The position numbers and the translations under genes are program-made. From Endozoicomonas acroporae (GTDB lineage: Bacteria > Pseudomonadota > Gammaproteobacteria > Pseudomonadales > Endozoicomonadaceae): a DNA stretch of 64,000 bases. The number at the start of each line of letters is the position of its first letter. Positions within the stretch are counted from its first letter, which is position 1. The stretch spans positions 1 through 64,000 of the forward strand of contig NZ_PJPV01000137.1 of the NCBI RefSeq assembly GCF_002864045.1. The letters run 5' to 3'. Below the pieces are notes generated by a model. The model was not told where the DNA came from. It saw only the letters and a list, made by a program, of their open reading frames with translations, and ran no database searches. Below are positions 17,302 to 26,207 of this stretch, piece after piece.

Positions 17302-17327
17302 TGGATTTTACGTCAGTCAGCGTTTTT
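17296..17327 (+). terminator. Weak terminator overlapping the oxidase stop
   Basis: GGCTGATG (17296-17303) pairs with CGTCAGTC (17311-17318) using two wobbles, and is followed after two bases by CGTTTTTT. It would end the oxidase transcript. Confidence 0.45.
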
Positions 17328-17444
17328 TGGTTGGCTGATGTGAAATAATTTTGATGATGAAGTGAACAAAATGGATGTTCCTTTGTCTACTAGCGGGCGA
17401 CACCATGTTTTCATGTTTTTGTTTTCATAAACAGGAGGTCTTCC

Positions 17445-17540
17445 GTGACTGCAATTATTAACTGGGGCTTCGGCTTCTTTCTAACGGACTATGCTGGCCT
17501 CTCCGGGTCCGTGTTCCGATCCATCATATCGATGCTGTGA
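17445..17540 (+). CDS. Candidate 31-residue hydrophobic small protein
   Basis: A GTG-initiated ORF of 31 codons has a perfect Shine-Dalgarno, AGGAGG, ending five bases before the start. It stops six bases ahead of a strong hairpin (17546-17581), so it would form a self-contained small transcript unit. The peptide begins MTAIINWGFGFFLTDYAGLS and ends with FRSIISML. It is aromatic and hydrophobic with few charges, compatible with a small membrane peptide. Alternatives are a regulatory leader peptide or a chance ORF. No family is recognised. Confidence 0.45.
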   Translation: MTAIINWGFGFFLTDYAGLSGSVFRSIISML

Positions 17541-17545
17541 TATGT

Positions 17546-17581
17546 CAAGGGCAAGGAAGAGTATACTCTTTCTTGCCCTTG
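17546..17581. terminator. Bidirectional terminator hairpin between puuB and potF
   Basis: An almost perfect 36-base inverted repeat has CAAGGGCAAG paired with CTTGCCCTTG around an AAGAGTATACTCTT core. It lies between two convergent genes and should stop transcription from both sides. Confidence 0.7.
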
Positions 17582-17587
17582 CCGCTT

Positions 17588-18706
17588 TTATTGACCGGAT
17601 GTCAGTTTGGTAAACAGGCGGTTAACCTGACGGTTAATTCTGGAAGGCAGCACATCAAAGACAAATAACCGTTTTTTTGCCTCAGTGGTTGGATAGATGC
17701 CAGGGTTCTCACGAATGTCGTCGTCCACTAATGCTGTGGCGGATTTATTCGGGTTGGCATAAGCCACATAGTCAGTGATGTTGGCGATCACATCGGGACG
17801 CAGCAGGTAGTTCAGAAAGATATGGGCCTCTTCAGGGTTTCTGGCATCCTTGGGGATAGCTACGGCATCAAACCACAGGCCAGCACCTTCATCAGGGATC
17901 ATATACTTTACGGTTACACCATTGTCCGCTTCACCAGCACGGTCTGCTGCCTGCAGAATATCCCCGGACCAGCCCATGGCGACACAGATATCACCATTGG
18001 CCAGGTCGGAAATTGAGCGGGAAGAGTGAAAGTAAGTGACGTAGGGACGAACTTTCATCAGCAGTGCTTCGGCTTTGGCGTAATCCGCTCTGTCGGTCGA
18101 GTTCGGATCAAGACCCAGATAGCTCAGGGCCGCAGGAATCACTTCGGTTGGTGCATTCAGGAATGCAACACCACACTGACTGAGCTTGCTGATGTGTTTT
18201 TCATCAAAGATCAGGCTCCAGCTGTTGATGGGAGCATCTTTCCCCAACTGCGCTTTCACCCGCTCCGGGTTATAGCCGATGCCCGTCGTGCCCCACAGAT
18301 AGGGAAACGAGTACTGGTTATCCGGGTCGTAGGTTTCCATCAAGGTCATCAACTCAGCGTCCAGGTGCTTCCAGTTGGGCAGCTTCTCTTTATCCAGCGG
18401 TTGGTATACCCCGGCTTTGATCTGGTGAAGCAGAAAGTCTGCTGATGGTGCGACGATGTCATAGCCGGTTTTTCCTGAAAGCAATTTGGCTTCCAGAACT
18501 TCATTGCTGTCAAAGACATCATAATGAACCTTAATGCCAGTCTCTTTCTCAAAGTTGGCTATGGTGTCTTCGGCGATATAATCCGACCAGTTGTAGATAT
18601 TAAGCGTACTCTGCCCTTCATTGGCCGTTGTGGCAAACGCAGGCGCTATGGCGAGAGAAGCAGCGATTACAAGAGTGGATACAGATTTCCCCAGATGTCT
18701 GATCAT
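17588..18706 (-). CDS. potF: Periplasmic putrescine/spermidine-binding protein (PotF/PotD family)
   Basis: 372 residues with a Sec signal peptide ending near ...APAFATTA (about residue 27). The mature protein starts with LNIYNWSDYIAEDTIANFEK, the invariant opening of PotF/PotD. Polyamine-pocket motifs follow: YDIVAPSADFL, WGTTGIGYN, VAMGWSGD and IPDEGAGLWFDAVAIP. It captures putrescine or spermidine in the periplasm for an ABC permease. No pot ATPase or permease genes are in the window, so it is an orphan here. AAGGA six bases upstream supports the start. It is convergent with the amine oxidase, which suggests linked polyamine use. Confidence 0.88.
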   Translation of the reverse strand: MIRHLGKSVSTLVIAASLAIAPAFATTANEGQSTLNIYNWSDYIAEDTIANFEKETGIKVHYDVFDSNEVLEAKLLSGKTGYDIVAPSADFLLHQIKAGVYQPLDKEKLPNWKHLDAELMTLMETYDPDNQYSFPYLWGTTGIGYNPERVKAQLGKDAPINSWSLIFDEKHISKLSQCGVAFLNAPTEVIPAALSYLGLDPNSTDRADYAKAEALLMKVRPYVTYFHSSRSISDLANGDICVAMGWSGDILQAADRAGEADNGVTVKYMIPDEGAGLWFDAVAIPKDARNPEEAHIFLNYLLRPDVIANITDYVAYANPNKSATALVDDDIRENPGIYPTTEAKKRLFVFDVLPSRINRQVNRLFTKLTSGQ

Positions 18707-19034
18707 GGTGAATCCTTACAGCAAGCCATGGGTGAGCCTCCTGGTACTCCGGTCAGTTGGAGCCAGTTACTCTTCGATGGCATTTTTTCAATAATCAGTA
18801 GTGACTCAACGGAGTCGCTACACCCCCAGTCATCAGGTTGATGAAAATGAAGCTGCGGAAGATAGCAACAAGGTTATGGGAAATCTATCGTTGTTGTATG
18901 GAATAGCGGTAAAAACCTATGACTGAGTGAACCTGAACAGGCTTTCGGAACATATCGCTGATGTGCATAGATTGCAACGGCTGCTCTGGAGGTGTTAGAT
19001 TCTGCCACCCCCATGGCTTATTTCTTTTGCACTG
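18707..19034. other. Intergenic region between potF and rsmJ
   Basis: 328 bases between divergent genes. A hairpin GTAGTGACTC / GAGTCGCTAC occurs at 18798-18821 with no T-run. No ORF, RNA gene or clear promoter pair was recognised; it should hold the promoters of both flanking genes. Confidence 0.4.
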
Positions 19035-19814
19035 ATGTCTACCCCGCTATTTCTTCTTGCTTCTGATCACCCTGCCATTCAGGCTTTGCTTGAAGGCCTG
19101 GCCGCACAGCCTAATACAGCCTTTAGTCACCGTCTTCAAGACGTTGATGAAGGCGCTCTGGTGGCTTTTGATGCATCCGGAGAGCTGGCGATTCAACGTG
19201 CAGGATCGAAAGAGAAGCCGATTGTCGTTGATTTTGTCGGTGGCAAGGCAGGGCATCGGCGCAAGTTTGGTGGTGGCAAAGGGCAGGATATCGCCAAGGC
19301 CGTGGGTCTGAATAAAGGCGTCAAACCATCGGTGCTCGATGCAACCGGTGGATTGGGGCGGGATTCGTTTGTGCTGGCCAGTCTGGGGTGCAATGTCACC
19401 CTGATTGAACGGTCACCGGTGGTGGCAGCCCTTTTGGCAGATGGTTTGCGCCGTGCACTCGGCGATAGTGATATCGCGCCCATTGCACAACAAATGTCGC
19501 TTTTGCCTGGTAATGCCATTGAGCTGATGCAGGCATCGGACAATAAGTACGATGTTGTTTATCTGGATCCGATGTTTCCTCACCGGGAAAAGTCGGCTTT
19601 GGTCAAAAAAGAGATGCGGTTGTTTCAGGATCTGCTGGGGGATGATCCGGATGCGGATCAGTTGCTGCAACCGGCACTGGATCTTGCTCAGTATCGGGTT
19701 GTTGTGAAAAGGCCAAGGTTGGCACCGGATCTTAATGGTCGGGCTCCCACCTACCGGCTGGAAGGGAAAGCCTGTCGCTATGATATCTATGCCCTGAAAG
19801 CATTTTCCGGGTAA
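19035..19814 (+). CDS. rsmJ: 16S rRNA (guanine-1516-N2) methyltransferase
   Basis: 259 residues, matching the YhiQ/RsmJ family. Family signatures include VDFVGGKAGHRRKFGGGKGQ at the start of the catalytic domain, the SAM site VLDATGGLGRDSFVLASLGC near residues 99-118, the acidic VTLIERSP strand, and the catalytic DPMFPHREKSALVKKEM loop. The enzyme methylates G1516 of 16S rRNA in the small-subunit head/platform region. It stands alone and no ribosome site is evident before the ATG. Confidence 0.92.
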   Translation: MSTPLFLLASDHPAIQALLEGLAAQPNTAFSHRLQDVDEGALVAFDASGELAIQRAGSKEKPIVVDFVGGKAGHRRKFGGGKGQDIAKAVGLNKGVKPSVLDATGGLGRDSFVLASLGCNVTLIERSPVVAALLADGLRRALGDSDIAPIAQQMSLLPGNAIELMQASDNKYDVVYLDPMFPHREKSALVKKEMRLFQDLLGDDPDADQLLQPALDLAQYRVVVKRPRLAPDLNGRAPTYRLEGKACRYDIYALKAFSG

Positions 19815-19927
19815 TCTGTCTAACGATAATCGTGGTTATGGTATGACCAGCTTATCGCGTGCTCTACCCGCTATGGAACTCTCCCGAAATAACTGCCACA
19901 TTTCCGATGTTATCCAGTAAAAAAACA

Positions 19928-19995
19928 TTGCCACAGAGACACGGAGGCACGGAGAAAAGAAAAAACTCTTTTCCTCTGTGGCTCCTCTGTGGCAA
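19928..19995. repeat. Dispersed CACAGAG-type palindromic repeat, copy 1
   Basis: TTGCCACAGAGACACGGAGG on the left and CTCCTCTGTGGCAA on the right form a long stem around an A-rich loop. A related copy is at 51243-51315. It sits in the 212-base convergent gap between rsmJ and plsB and may act as a terminator-like hairpin. Confidence 0.6.
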
Positions 19996-20026
19996 AAAGA
20001 GGAAGTTATTCAGGGACAATTCCTAT

Positions 20027-22525
20027 TCATGGCGTAGATTTTTCTCCTGAACCGTTACTGACTCCGTAGCGACTGGTCTGGTTGATACTGTGTCGTATTT
20101 CAGTGGTTAACAGGGTGTGCGCCTGATCAGCCACTTTCTGAATATCATCGCCAAACACCAGTTTATTGGTTTGCGTGATCTCCAATACACCGTGATAGCG
20201 CATCTGGGCAATAAAGCCACGGAACAGTGATTTATCAAAAAACTCCGGCGCATTAAGACCATGAATGATCGACAGGCGCTGTGCCAGCACCCCACTCTGA
20301 TGTTCCAGGGCTTCTGCTTCAATATTGCCACTGCCATTGCGCAGGAGCAGGCTGATCACCATATAGAAGCGTTCCAGTGTCTGGACAATGGAGCGTGAGA
20401 AAACATTCAACATGATGTATTCGGCGGTGGCAGGGTCCGGCTGGAAATAACACGCTTCGCCATCATCATCCTGACCATGGGTAATCAGTCCTTCTGCAAC
20501 CAGACAATCCAGCCATTTTTGCACCACGGCCAGCGCTTCGTGTTGCGTCCACTGCAGGAACAGCTCCGCCTGCAGGTAAGGGTAGAGAACCGCACTGATG
20601 CGCAGAATCTCTTTTCTGGTGATACTGGCACAGTTCACAAAGAAACAGCTGATCAGGGACGGGATGGCAAAAATATGCAGCACATTGTTGCGATAATAGG
20701 TCATGGCAATGGCTGTTTTCTCATCCATGCTGATGATATCGCCCAGCGCATCGGTCTTTCTCTGGATCAGCTGCAGGTTTTCCACATAGTGAATCATGCT
20801 GCGGGCATCCAGATCGGTCATTGCCGTCCGGTCACTGTAGGGAGCCATGGACAGTAGACGTGTATAGCCACCCAGCTGGCGAACCAGCTCCTCTTCACCC
20901 AGTGCATGCCTTGGTGAGGAAAGCAGGGCAATGGCGACCAGGTTGACCGGATTGATGACCGCTGCCGCATTGATTCTGCCAGCCAGCATATCGCCAAGGT
21001 TCGACGTGGTTTTTTCCAGCCATGCCGGTTTGTCATTGGCACCTGAGCTGTCTTTCCAGTTGGGTGCCTGTGAACTCAGGAATGAGCCCAGGTCCAGTGG
21101 CTCACCAAAAGTGATCCACGCCTTGCCAAACTCATTCCTCAGGGCCGCCAGTGTGCGGACTATATCCAGGGGGGACTCACTTTTCTTGGCTTCACCCCGG
21201 AGTTCGCCCAGATAGCTGGCCATTTCCAACAGCTTTTCATAACCGATATAGACCGGAACAAACGCCAGCGGCTTGCGATGGTCACGCAGGAAACTGCGGA
21301 CGGTGATGGAGAGCATGCCGGTTTTTGGTGTCAGGGTACGGCCGGTTCTTGAGCGACCGCCTTCAATGAAATACTCGGTAGCAAAGCCTTTACTGGTCAG
21401 CGTGTACATGTATTCATGGAAGACCATGCTGTAAAGCGGGTTGCCACGGAACGTTCTGCGCATGAAGAAGGCACCGCCCTTACGCAGAATGGTGCCAACC
21501 AACGGCATATTCAGGTTAATGCCCGCAGCAATATGGGGCGGTGGCAGACCTTCATAGTACAGGACGTACGACAGTAGCAGGTAATCGATATGGCTTCGGT
21601 GGCAGGGCACATAAACAATCGTATGGCTCTGTGCCAGCGCCTTCAATGGCTCGACATGATTGATTTTTACGCCGCTGTATAGCTTGTTCCAGAACCAGGT
21701 CAGGAGAATATCCAGGAAGCGGATCACGGGCATGGAGAAGTCAGAAGCGATTTCATTGGCATACTTCCGGGCTTTTGCTTCGGCTTCTACCAGAGTGATT
21801 TCCTGAGCCGCAGCTTCTGCCGCAATGGCTTTCTGAATCCTGGGCGTATGAATCAGGCTGTTGACCAGCATACGACGGTGGGAAAGATCCGGCCCCAGAA
21901 CCGATGCTTTTTTCTGGCGGAAATGCACCCGGAGAATCCGGTTGACCTTGCGCACACTGCGGGCATGGTTGTTACTGTCACCCATGATTTCCTGCAGTGA
22001 TAAGGCAGGGCTGAAAGACACCATGGTCTGTCGGCCGTGCAGCAGGGTTGCCAGAAACTTCCGGAAACGTCCGCCAAGGCTGAAGTTCCAGTCAAACAGC
22101 AGTTTAAAGGCGGACTGTTCTTTTTCCGGTGAGCGTCCCCAGATAATGGTAACGGGAACGAGCTGGACATCCTCATGCTTTGCTTCAACCTGTCTGACCA
22201 GCGCTTCCAGCAGTTCCGGGGGCTCTGGCCGTTCTCTCTGGAGAATCAGGCCTTCGTGCTGGCTAAGGAAAAAGTGCGCTTTGCTCTGTGGCTGGTCAGC
22301 GACAATGGGTTTGTAAGGGCGGGGCAGACCTGCTTTTATGCACTCACCTTCCAGCACCATCAGGTCCGTCAGGGAGCGCTGGTGCATAACATAGACCACC
22401 GGTTTTCCGGTCTGCAGGTGCAAAGCTTCAGGATTGTTGTTTTCAACCGTGGTACGCACCCACGTGGAGAGGAGTTTTCTCAGGCTATGAAAAACATAGC
22501 GATTCAGGGTAATGGGCTTCAGCAT
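20027..22525 (-). CDS. plsB: Glycerol-3-phosphate 1-O-acyltransferase
   Basis: 832 residues, near the usual 800-830. The four acyltransferase blocks are present: CHRSHIDYLLLSY with the catalytic pair His309 and Asp314, GGAFFMRRTFRGNPLYS (about 350-366), the glycerol-phosphate-binding FIEGGRSRTGR (386-396), and LAFVPVYIGYEK. It is an inner-membrane-associated enzyme that makes lysophosphatidic acid from glycerol-3-phosphate and acyl-ACP or acyl-CoA, the first step of phospholipid synthesis. The C-terminal tail after about residue 810 is Ser/Gly-rich and unconserved. Monocistronic by layout. Confidence 0.95.
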   Translation of the reverse strand: MLKPITLNRYVFHSLRKLLSTWVRTTVENNNPEALHLQTGKPVVYVMHQRSLTDLMVLEGECIKAGLPRPYKPIVADQPQSKAHFFLSQHEGLILQRERPEPPELLEALVRQVEAKHEDVQLVPVTIIWGRSPEKEQSAFKLLFDWNFSLGGRFRKFLATLLHGRQTMVSFSPALSLQEIMGDSNNHARSVRKVNRILRVHFRQKKASVLGPDLSHRRMLVNSLIHTPRIQKAIAAEAAAQEITLVEAEAKARKYANEIASDFSMPVIRFLDILLTWFWNKLYSGVKINHVEPLKALAQSHTIVYVPCHRSHIDYLLLSYVLYYEGLPPPHIAAGINLNMPLVGTILRKGGAFFMRRTFRGNPLYSMVFHEYMYTLTSKGFATEYFIEGGRSRTGRTLTPKTGMLSITVRSFLRDHRKPLAFVPVYIGYEKLLEMASYLGELRGEAKKSESPLDIVRTLAALRNEFGKAWITFGEPLDLGSFLSSQAPNWKDSSGANDKPAWLEKTTSNLGDMLAGRINAAAVINPVNLVAIALLSSPRHALGEEELVRQLGGYTRLLSMAPYSDRTAMTDLDARSMIHYVENLQLIQRKTDALGDIISMDEKTAIAMTYYRNNVLHIFAIPSLISCFFVNCASITRKEILRISAVLYPYLQAELFLQWTQHEALAVVQKWLDCLVAEGLITHGQDDDGEACYFQPDPATAEYIMLNVFSRSIVQTLERFYMVISLLLRNGSGNIEAEALEHQSGVLAQRLSIIHGLNAPEFFDKSLFRGFIAQMRYHGVLEITQTNKLVFGDDIQKVADQAHTLLTTEIRHSINQTSRYGVSNGSGEKSTP

Positions 22526-22761
22526 GGAACTGGCTCTTGGCCTGCATCCGTCAGTAAAGGAGATAATGAACGTCAGAAGACTGGTACCGGTAAACCGGTA
22601 CAGGCCTCATGGCTTGGTATTAAATGGTAGCTCTCAAGTCGCTGATGAGTTAATCGGGCATTCTAGCCTGATTACGTGGTGTTGCGCAAAAGTTACGGAG
22701 CTTCGATATCAGGAAGAAACCACTCTCCATTCGACAGTATGGCTCCTAGGCTGCTTTGCGG

Positions 22762-23178
22762 TTATGAAGCGTTAGGCCACTTGATCAGCTTTTCCTGGCC
22801 GTGTTCATCCAGTTGCCACCATTCATCCATATCAGCTCCTTCCTGCCAGGGGCCGGAGTTACAGCGAACCCGGCATTGCCCATAGGCCTGAAGGCTTCTT
22901 GCGCACTGGGTGTCATCCTGCCAGGGGGTGCCTGTGGTTTTAAACCAGATGCTGGTCCAGGCTTTGCCAACAGCGTTTTCAACAATCATCACCGTAATGG
23001 TGTTGTCCAGGCGGGTGACTTCCATGTCATGCACCACCTTGCCGCTGTTCACTGTCACAACGGTATCAAAGGTATCGTTCAGCCAGTCGGTAATAGCCTC
23101 CAGGGAGAGACCGCTGGCATACACTTCAATATCGTCGACTTCGGCTGCGTCAGCTTTTGATGGATCAAGACTGCTCAT
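22762..23178 (-). CDS. Conserved hypothetical protein downstream of dapE
   Basis: 138 residues, acidic and without membrane segments or signal peptide. It starts 10 bases after the dapE stop on the same strand and so is probably cotranscribed. The first half (DIEVYASGLSLEAITDWLND, then VVTVNSGKVVHDMEV) looks like a compact alpha/beta fold. The second half has three cysteines and the Trp-rich end GPWQEGADMDEWWQLDEHGQ. Similar short ORFs beside dapE are known in marine gammaproteobacteria, from memory. No function is assigned. Confidence 0.7.
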   Translation of the reverse strand: MSSLDPSKADAAEVDDIEVYASGLSLEAITDWLNDTFDTVVTVNSGKVVHDMEVTRLDNTITVMIVENAVGKAWTSIWFKTTGTPWQDDTQCARSLQAYGQCRVRCNSGPWQEGADMDEWWQLDEHGQEKLIKWPNAS

Positions 23179-23188
23179 TGGAGAAACG

Positions 23189-24343
23189 TCACTTTTCAGC
23201 TAGCAAATGCCTAAGTATACCCGTATAGATTTCCTGCAGGGTATCAAGATCTTCCGCGTAAACGCACTCATTCACTTTATGGATGGTGGCATTAACGGGG
23301 CCAAGCTCTACCACCTGGGCACCAGTAGGCGCGATGAAACGACCATCGGAGGTACCGCCGGAGGTTGATAACTCCACCTCCATGCCGGTAACGTCCCGTA
23401 TGGCTTGCTGAGCGGCATTGACCAGGGCCCCGGGGCGGGTTAAAAACGGCTGACCGCTCAGGTACCAGTCAATATCGTACTTCAGCTGATGATGGTCCAG
23501 AATCGCGGTGACTCTTTCCTGAAGCTGCTCAGCCGTGACCTCTGAAGAAAACCGGAAGTTGAAATTCACCTGGCACTCGCCGGGGATGATATTGCTGGCA
23601 CCGGCACCGGCCTGAATTTGCCAGATCTGGAGGCTGGTGGGCGGAAAGAATTCATTGCCTTCATCCCAGACTTCGCCGGTCAGATCCGCAATGGCCGGGG
23701 CTACTTGATGTACCGGGTTTCTGGCCAGGTGAGGATAGGCGACATGTCCCTGAATACCTTTGACCGTAAGGTGGCCATGGAGTGAGCCACGGCGGCCATT
23801 TTTCACCACATCTCCCACCCGGTTGGTGCTGGATGGCTCGCCAATCAGGCACCAGTCGATTTTCTCATTTCGAGCCTCAAGGTGCTCAACCACTTTTACC
23901 GTACCATTTTTGGCGGGGCCTTCTTCATCGCTGGTGATCAGAAAGGCAATGGACCCTTTATGGTCAGCGTGTTCTGCCAGAAAGTCTTCGCAGGCGGTGA
24001 CCATGGCGGCAAGGCTGCCTTTCATGTCGGCGGCTCCACGGCCGTGCAGCATGCCGTCGATGATGGCTGGCTGAAACGGTGGGTTGTCCCACTGCCCTTT
24101 CGGGCCGGCGGGCACCACATCGGTATGTCCGGCAAAGGCGAGCACCGGGCTCTGGTCGCCTCTGCGCAGCCAGATATTATCGACCTCACTGAAGCGGAGT
24201 CGCTCAACCTTGAAGCCCAGTGGCTCAAGTCGGCTGATCATCAGTTCCTGACAGCCCGCATCTTCAGGAGTGACGGAAGCGCGGCTGATCAGGTCCATGG
24301 CCAGTTGCAGGGTTTTGGAGGTCATAGTCAGGGAATCAGTCAT
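23189..24343 (-). CDS. dapE: Succinyl-diaminopimelate desuccinylase
   Basis: 384 residues, M20-family di-zinc peptidase. Metal and catalytic residues are visible: His73 and Asp75 in AFAGHTDVVPAG, Asp106 in GRGAADMKGS, and the Glu pair in LITSDEEGPAKNG. GEPSSTNRVGD and STSGGTSDGRFI are the substrate-pocket signatures of DapE. It removes succinate from N-succinyl-diaminopimelate in lysine and peptidoglycan synthesis. An ATG six codons in is an alternative start. Confidence 0.95.
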   Translation of the reverse strand: MTDSLTMTSKTLQLAMDLISRASVTPEDAGCQELMISRLEPLGFKVERLRFSEVDNIWLRRGDQSPVLAFAGHTDVVPAGPKGQWDNPPFQPAIIDGMLHGRGAADMKGSLAAMVTACEDFLAEHADHKGSIAFLITSDEEGPAKNGTVKVVEHLEARNEKIDWCLIGEPSSTNRVGDVVKNGRRGSLHGHLTVKGIQGHVAYPHLARNPVHQVAPAIADLTGEVWDEGNEFFPPTSLQIWQIQAGAGASNIIPGECQVNFNFRFSSEVTAEQLQERVTAILDHHQLKYDIDWYLSGQPFLTRPGALVNAAQQAIRDVTGMEVELSTSGGTSDGRFIAPTGAQVVELGPVNATIHKVNECVYAEDLDTLQEIYTGILRHLLAEK

Positions 24344-24392
24344 TTATTGTTCTGGAAAGAAATCGGATAGTTGGCAGCAATTGCAATGCAGT

Positions 24393-25451
24393 CTAGCATT
24401 TTTCGCCGGACTGCAACCATGTGAGAATTTCCCGAACGTACGGTTGTGCTGTGTCGGACTGAAACGCCGAAAAGGTGTTTTCCAGGCGTTTGCGGGTGAA
24501 ACCGGAAAAGTTCAACGTGCCTTCTTCGGTAAAATAGAGCAGGTTGTTTTCGATGGCCGATGCCAGCGATTGACCGCAAAGATCAACCACTGCCTTCCTG
24601 AAGCTGGCATGGCCATCAAACCGGTCTCGTTGCTGGTAAAGGTCAGCCAGAGTGGCCAGCGGTATCATGGATAGCCAGGGCTGGATCATCGGGTTGACGG
24701 CATGGCCACGGCACCAGTCGCTGATTTGCCATGGGCGGCCGGTGAAGGTATAGAGTCTGAGCCGGTGTTTCAGCCATTCGGTATCATTGACCGGGTAGTT
24801 GTCCCAGAGGAAGGGTTTGCGTTGGAAGTGGTCCGTCATTTCCTGCAAACCTGACTGGTCATAGCCAAGGGAAATAACGTGGTCGCCCGTCCAGAAAATA
24901 TCAAACTGTGGGTCCAGGTATTGGCCCAGGTCAGACCAGTAGCCTTCGGGCATGGTGCCGTAGACTCTCTGTAATAACGGGTCTTTTGAGTAGTAGGTGC
25001 CTGCGACAATAAATTGGGTCGCGGTGCTTTCTGCGGCAATAAATTCGGCAATGTCAGCCTGGGTTTTTGCCAGGTCATCAATGTCGTTACTGAAATCATC
25101 AAAGAGAATACAGAGAATCTGTGGATTCAGTTGATTGATGCTGGCGATTTTCTGTTGCAGCTGTTGGCGACTTTTCTGGTTCAGCTCCCGTACATTAAAC
25201 GGCGTTAGTCCGATACCAAAACGCACATTGTTCTGTTTTAGCGACAAACCCAGTGTGTTCAGGTGGTTGAAATCCTGTTCTGGCCAGGGCTGATTCCATT
25301 GTTCGCGCAGATAAGGATCATTCTTTGGTGCGTAGATATAGAAATTGAAACCTTTCTTTGCACAGAAGCTGGCATAGGCATTCCTGGACTCCCAGGACCA
25401 CTGGTTTTCCTGGTCATACAGCCCTTCTATTACGCCATAATGGAATGCCAT
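24393..25451 (-). CDS. GH84-type beta-N-acetylglucosaminidase (O-GlcNAcase-like) domain protein
   Basis: 352 residues. The opening FHYGVIEGLYDQENQWSWES is the first-strand signature of family GH84, and ILCILFDDFSNDID contains the catalytic Asp pair (Asp118-Asp119) that drives substrate-assisted catalysis. GYWSDLGQYLDP, DIFWTGDHVIS and FLWDNYPVNDTEW are further family blocks, including the Trp and Asn-Tyr that line the GlcNAc pocket. It lacks the extra carbohydrate-binding modules of secreted bacterial hyaluronidase-type members and has no signal peptide, so it is a minimal, apparently cytoplasmic (or non-Sec exported) enzyme. It could recycle GlcNAc-containing material or act on O-GlcNAc proteins. 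Confidence 0.78.
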   Translation of the reverse strand: MAFHYGVIEGLYDQENQWSWESRNAYASFCAKKGFNFYIYAPKNDPYLREQWNQPWPEQDFNHLNTLGLSLKQNNVRFGIGLTPFNVRELNQKSRQQLQQKIASINQLNPQILCILFDDFSNDIDDLAKTQADIAEFIAAESTATQFIVAGTYYSKDPLLQRVYGTMPEGYWSDLGQYLDPQFDIFWTGDHVISLGYDQSGLQEMTDHFQRKPFLWDNYPVNDTEWLKHRLRLYTFTGRPWQISDWCRGHAVNPMIQPWLSMIPLATLADLYQQRDRFDGHASFRKAVVDLCGQSLASAIENNLLYFTEEGTLNFSGFTRKRLENTFSAFQSDTAQPYVREILTWLQSGEKC

Positions 25452-25484
25452 GAGCGGATATTTCCCTGTTTAAAGTGAGTCAGA

Positions 25485-26117
25485 CTAAGATGTTTTCTGC
25501 TTGAACTCACAAAGGTCTTCAATAATGCAGCTACCACATTGTGGCTTTCTTGCTTTACACACGTAACGGCCATGGAGGATCAACCAGTGGTGGGCATCCA
25601 TCAGAAACTCTTTGGGAACCAGCCTGACCAGCCGTTTTTCCACTTCCAGCACATCCTTGCCGGGGGCAATGCCCGTTCGGTTGGATACCCGGAAAATATG
25701 GGTGTCCACCGCCATGGTGGGCTGATGAAAGGCGGTATTTAAAACGACGTTAGCCGTTTTTCGTCCAACGCCGGGAAGTGCTTCAAGATCTTTCCGGTTA
25801 TCGGGTACCACGCTATTGTGCTTATCAATCAGCATCTGACAGGTTTTGATAACGTTTTCTGCCTTGGCATTGAATAACCCGATGGTTTTGATGTACTCCT
25901 TCAGGCCATCAACACCCAGGGCAAGTATTGCTTCAGGGGTATTGGCAACAGGGTAAAGTTTATCGGTGGCTTTGTTGACCCCTACATCGGTGGCCTGGGC
26001 AGACAGTATCACCGCGACAAGCAGTTCAAAAGGTGTACTGTAGTTTAGCTCGGTCGTTGGGTTGGGGTTAGCGTCCCGAAGCCGGGTAAAAATCTGTGTG
26101 CGCTTTTCCTTGTTCAT
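25485..26117 (-). CDS. nth: Endonuclease III
   Basis: 210 residues, standard length. The helix-hairpin-helix ALPGVGRKTANVVL holds catalytic Lys120, and Asp138 is in AVDTHIFRV. The C-terminal iron-sulphur ligands Cys187, 194, 197 and 203 are all present at E. coli spacing. It excises oxidised pyrimidines and nicks abasic sites. In E. coli nth ends the rsx/rnf operon; here three unrelated genes separate it from rnfE. Confidence 0.96.
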   Translation of the reverse strand: MNKEKRTQIFTRLRDANPNPTTELNYSTPFELLVAVILSAQATDVGVNKATDKLYPVANTPEAILALGVDGLKEYIKTIGLFNAKAENVIKTCQMLIDKHNSVVPDNRKDLEALPGVGRKTANVVLNTAFHQPTMAVDTHIFRVSNRTGIAPGKDVLEVEKRLVRLVPKEFLMDAHHWLILHGRYVCKARKPQCGSCIIEDLCEFKQKTS

Positions 26118-26167
26118 CCTTTGACCAGTAAAAAGTATAAAAATCAGTTTGTGCTTATTTTAATGCA

Positions 26168-26191
26168 AAACAGGGCTGGAATGCCCTGTTT
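26168..26191 (-). terminator. Terminator after the DUF3943 gene
   Basis: AAACAGGGC / GCCCTGTTT gives a perfect 9-base stem with a 6-base loop, followed on the minus strand by TTTTGC. It lies 17 bases past the stop of the gene ending at 26208. Confidence 0.6.
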
Positions 26192-26207
26192 CTGATCACT
26201 AGGAGGC

